This document shows positions 62,862-64,000 of a stretch of 64,000 nucleotides of DNA, one piece after another. A model generated the notes under the pieces. The model did not search any database and had not been told where the DNA came from. It was given only the letters and a program-made list of their open reading frames with translations. Position numbers and translations under genes: made by a program. Source of the DNA: Amaranthus tricolor (lineage: Eukaryota; Streptophyta; Magnoliopsida; Caryophyllales; Amaranthaceae). Positions within the stretch are counted from its first letter, which is position 1. Every line of letters starts with the position of its first letter. The stretch spans positions 21,208,200-21,272,199 of the forward strand of contig NC_080058.1 in NCBI RefSeq assembly GCF_026212465.1. The letters run 5' to 3'.

Positions 62862-64000
62862 AAACACGACATTGATACAGCCATTTTATCGGATGACTCA
62901 CTAAATGACCGTTGACCAAGGTAAATGACCTTTGACTTTCAATTATTTTCGTTAATCTAACCCAATTACCCAATTACCTCCAAATAAACCTTTCTTCTCT
63001 AACCTCTCTCTCTACCCCTTCCCAATCACAACCATTCTCTCACCTCCAACATCACCACCCCCACCACCACCATCATTAAAACCTCCTTTAATAACAACCC
63101 ATAGATTTCATCAACTTCACTCAATCAAATTTCAATACAAATCCTAACACTCTAAACCTCCAGCTACATATCTCAGCAAAATTCCAATCCCACCAAGGGA
63201 ATCCATGGCTACAGCCATGTAAGACTCGGTAATAGTATTTATTAGTGAAGATATACACCCTTTAAAGTAAGACATTTATCCATCTATTTATTCTCTCTTG
63301 AAAGTCTCTCTCAACTGTCAAATAATCAGATGCAAGAAAGTAGATTTTTAGGGATTTAAGAATTTGAGACATTTCTTTTTTTAATCCTTTAACCTTAGAA
63401 GAAACAATTTAGGGGTAGAAGATTTCGAATTAGAAATGGGTAATTGAGGAGAGAATCTGAAACTTGCTTCATTAAAGGAGGGGTTTTAGAGCAATCCATA
63501 AGAGAGAATTTGAGACATTGAGGAAAGAATCAGAAATTAAGGGTTTATAAATTGGAATTGTCATGTAAGTCTTGCTTGTCTGCTCATGCATTACTTTTCA
63601 CCAAAAAGAAAGATCTGAATAACTCTCAAAGAATTGGATATTCTTTCTCTAATGGTGATTGAAAAAATTATAAGAAATTTGAGTGCATTTGAGAGTGATA
63701 ATAACAGCTTGTTACTCACAAAATTTCTTCTTCATTACCTAAAAAATACTCATCAATCCAAGAAAGATACCAATTAAAGGAAGGGATTTAATAGTGGTGG
63801 TGGTGGTGGTGTTGAAGTGGAAAAATGATGGTGATTACGGAGGGTTAGAGAAAGGTTGGGGAAGAAGGGTTTAATTGGGAGAAATTGTGTAATTAGGTTT
63901 GATTAGTGAATTTAAGTGAAAGTCAAAGGCCATTTACCTTGATCAACAGTCATATAGCAGGTCATTCGGTGAAGTGGCTGTATCGATGTCGTGTTTGGTA
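62862..64000. mobile_element. Foldback element with ~250-bp inverted arms, cut by the window edge
   Basis: The left arm (62862-63110) begins AAACACGACATTGATACAGCC and passes through GACCTTTGACTTTCA, CTAACCTCTC and a CCACCACCACC tract. The right arm (about 63750-64000) is its diverged complement, ending GGCTGTATCGATGTCGTGTT. The roughly 640 bp between them has no ORF. Long inverted ends fit a foldback or Mutator-type non-autonomous element. Its outer right end may lie beyond the window. Confidence 0.8.

Overview
The window is nuclear DNA of a flowering plant, almost certainly a eudicot. It is AT-rich, has spliced genes with GT..AG introns, and is dominated by nested plant transposable elements (CACTA, Mutator-like, hAT, Stowaway, Ty1-copia including a Sirevirus, and a Ty3-gypsy chromovirus-type LTR). 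I cannot name the species. The only gene that looks like an intact host gene is a two-exon LRR receptor-like kinase at 798-3833 (minus), closest to MOL1 of Arabidopsis. Its kinase domain looks catalytically degenerate.

Layout: 1-370, remnant of an unidentified TIR transposon. 798-3833, MOL1-like gene. 3840-5757, intergenic. 5818-20540, three-level nest: a small hAT-like element contains a Ty1-copia element (6056-20130, target duplication AGAAA), whose 5' LTR contains a 9.7-kb CACTA element (6186-15929, target duplication AGC). The CACTA carries a TNP2 transposase gene and a second gene ending in a Ulp1-type cysteine protease, both on the minus strand and both decayed. 21154-25520, gypsy LTR, primer-binding site and protease remnant, fused to a broken BIG GRAIN 1-like fragment (25545-26383). 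27140-33671, decayed Mutator-like element A. 34308-37250, 5' part of a second CACTA, cut by a hAT-like piece (37249-38442) that abuts a Sirevirus (38443-49342). The Sirevirus has a truncated 5' LTR carrying an inverted solo LTR of its own family, gag-pol with three in-frame stops, and an open 578-residue env-position ORF. 49343-50240, end of a third copia. 50630-51101, hAT transposase scrap. 52007-52960 and 60987-61922, two complete non-autonomous hATs with 8-bp target duplications. 53120-60033, Mutator-like element B. 62862-64000, long inverted-repeat (foldback) element cut by the window edge.

The most interesting system is the Mutator-like family (A and B). It pairs a four-exon FAR1-MULE-SWIM-OTU gene on the plus strand with a convergent plant mobile domain (PMD/MAIN-like) gene on the minus strand, and it carries GC-rich palindromes in intron 1 and, in B, inside the right end. 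With the Ulp1 domain in the CACTA, two unrelated DNA transposon superfamilies in this window encode ubiquitin- or SUMO-deconjugating-type peptidases. All homology statements come from reading motifs, not from database searches.
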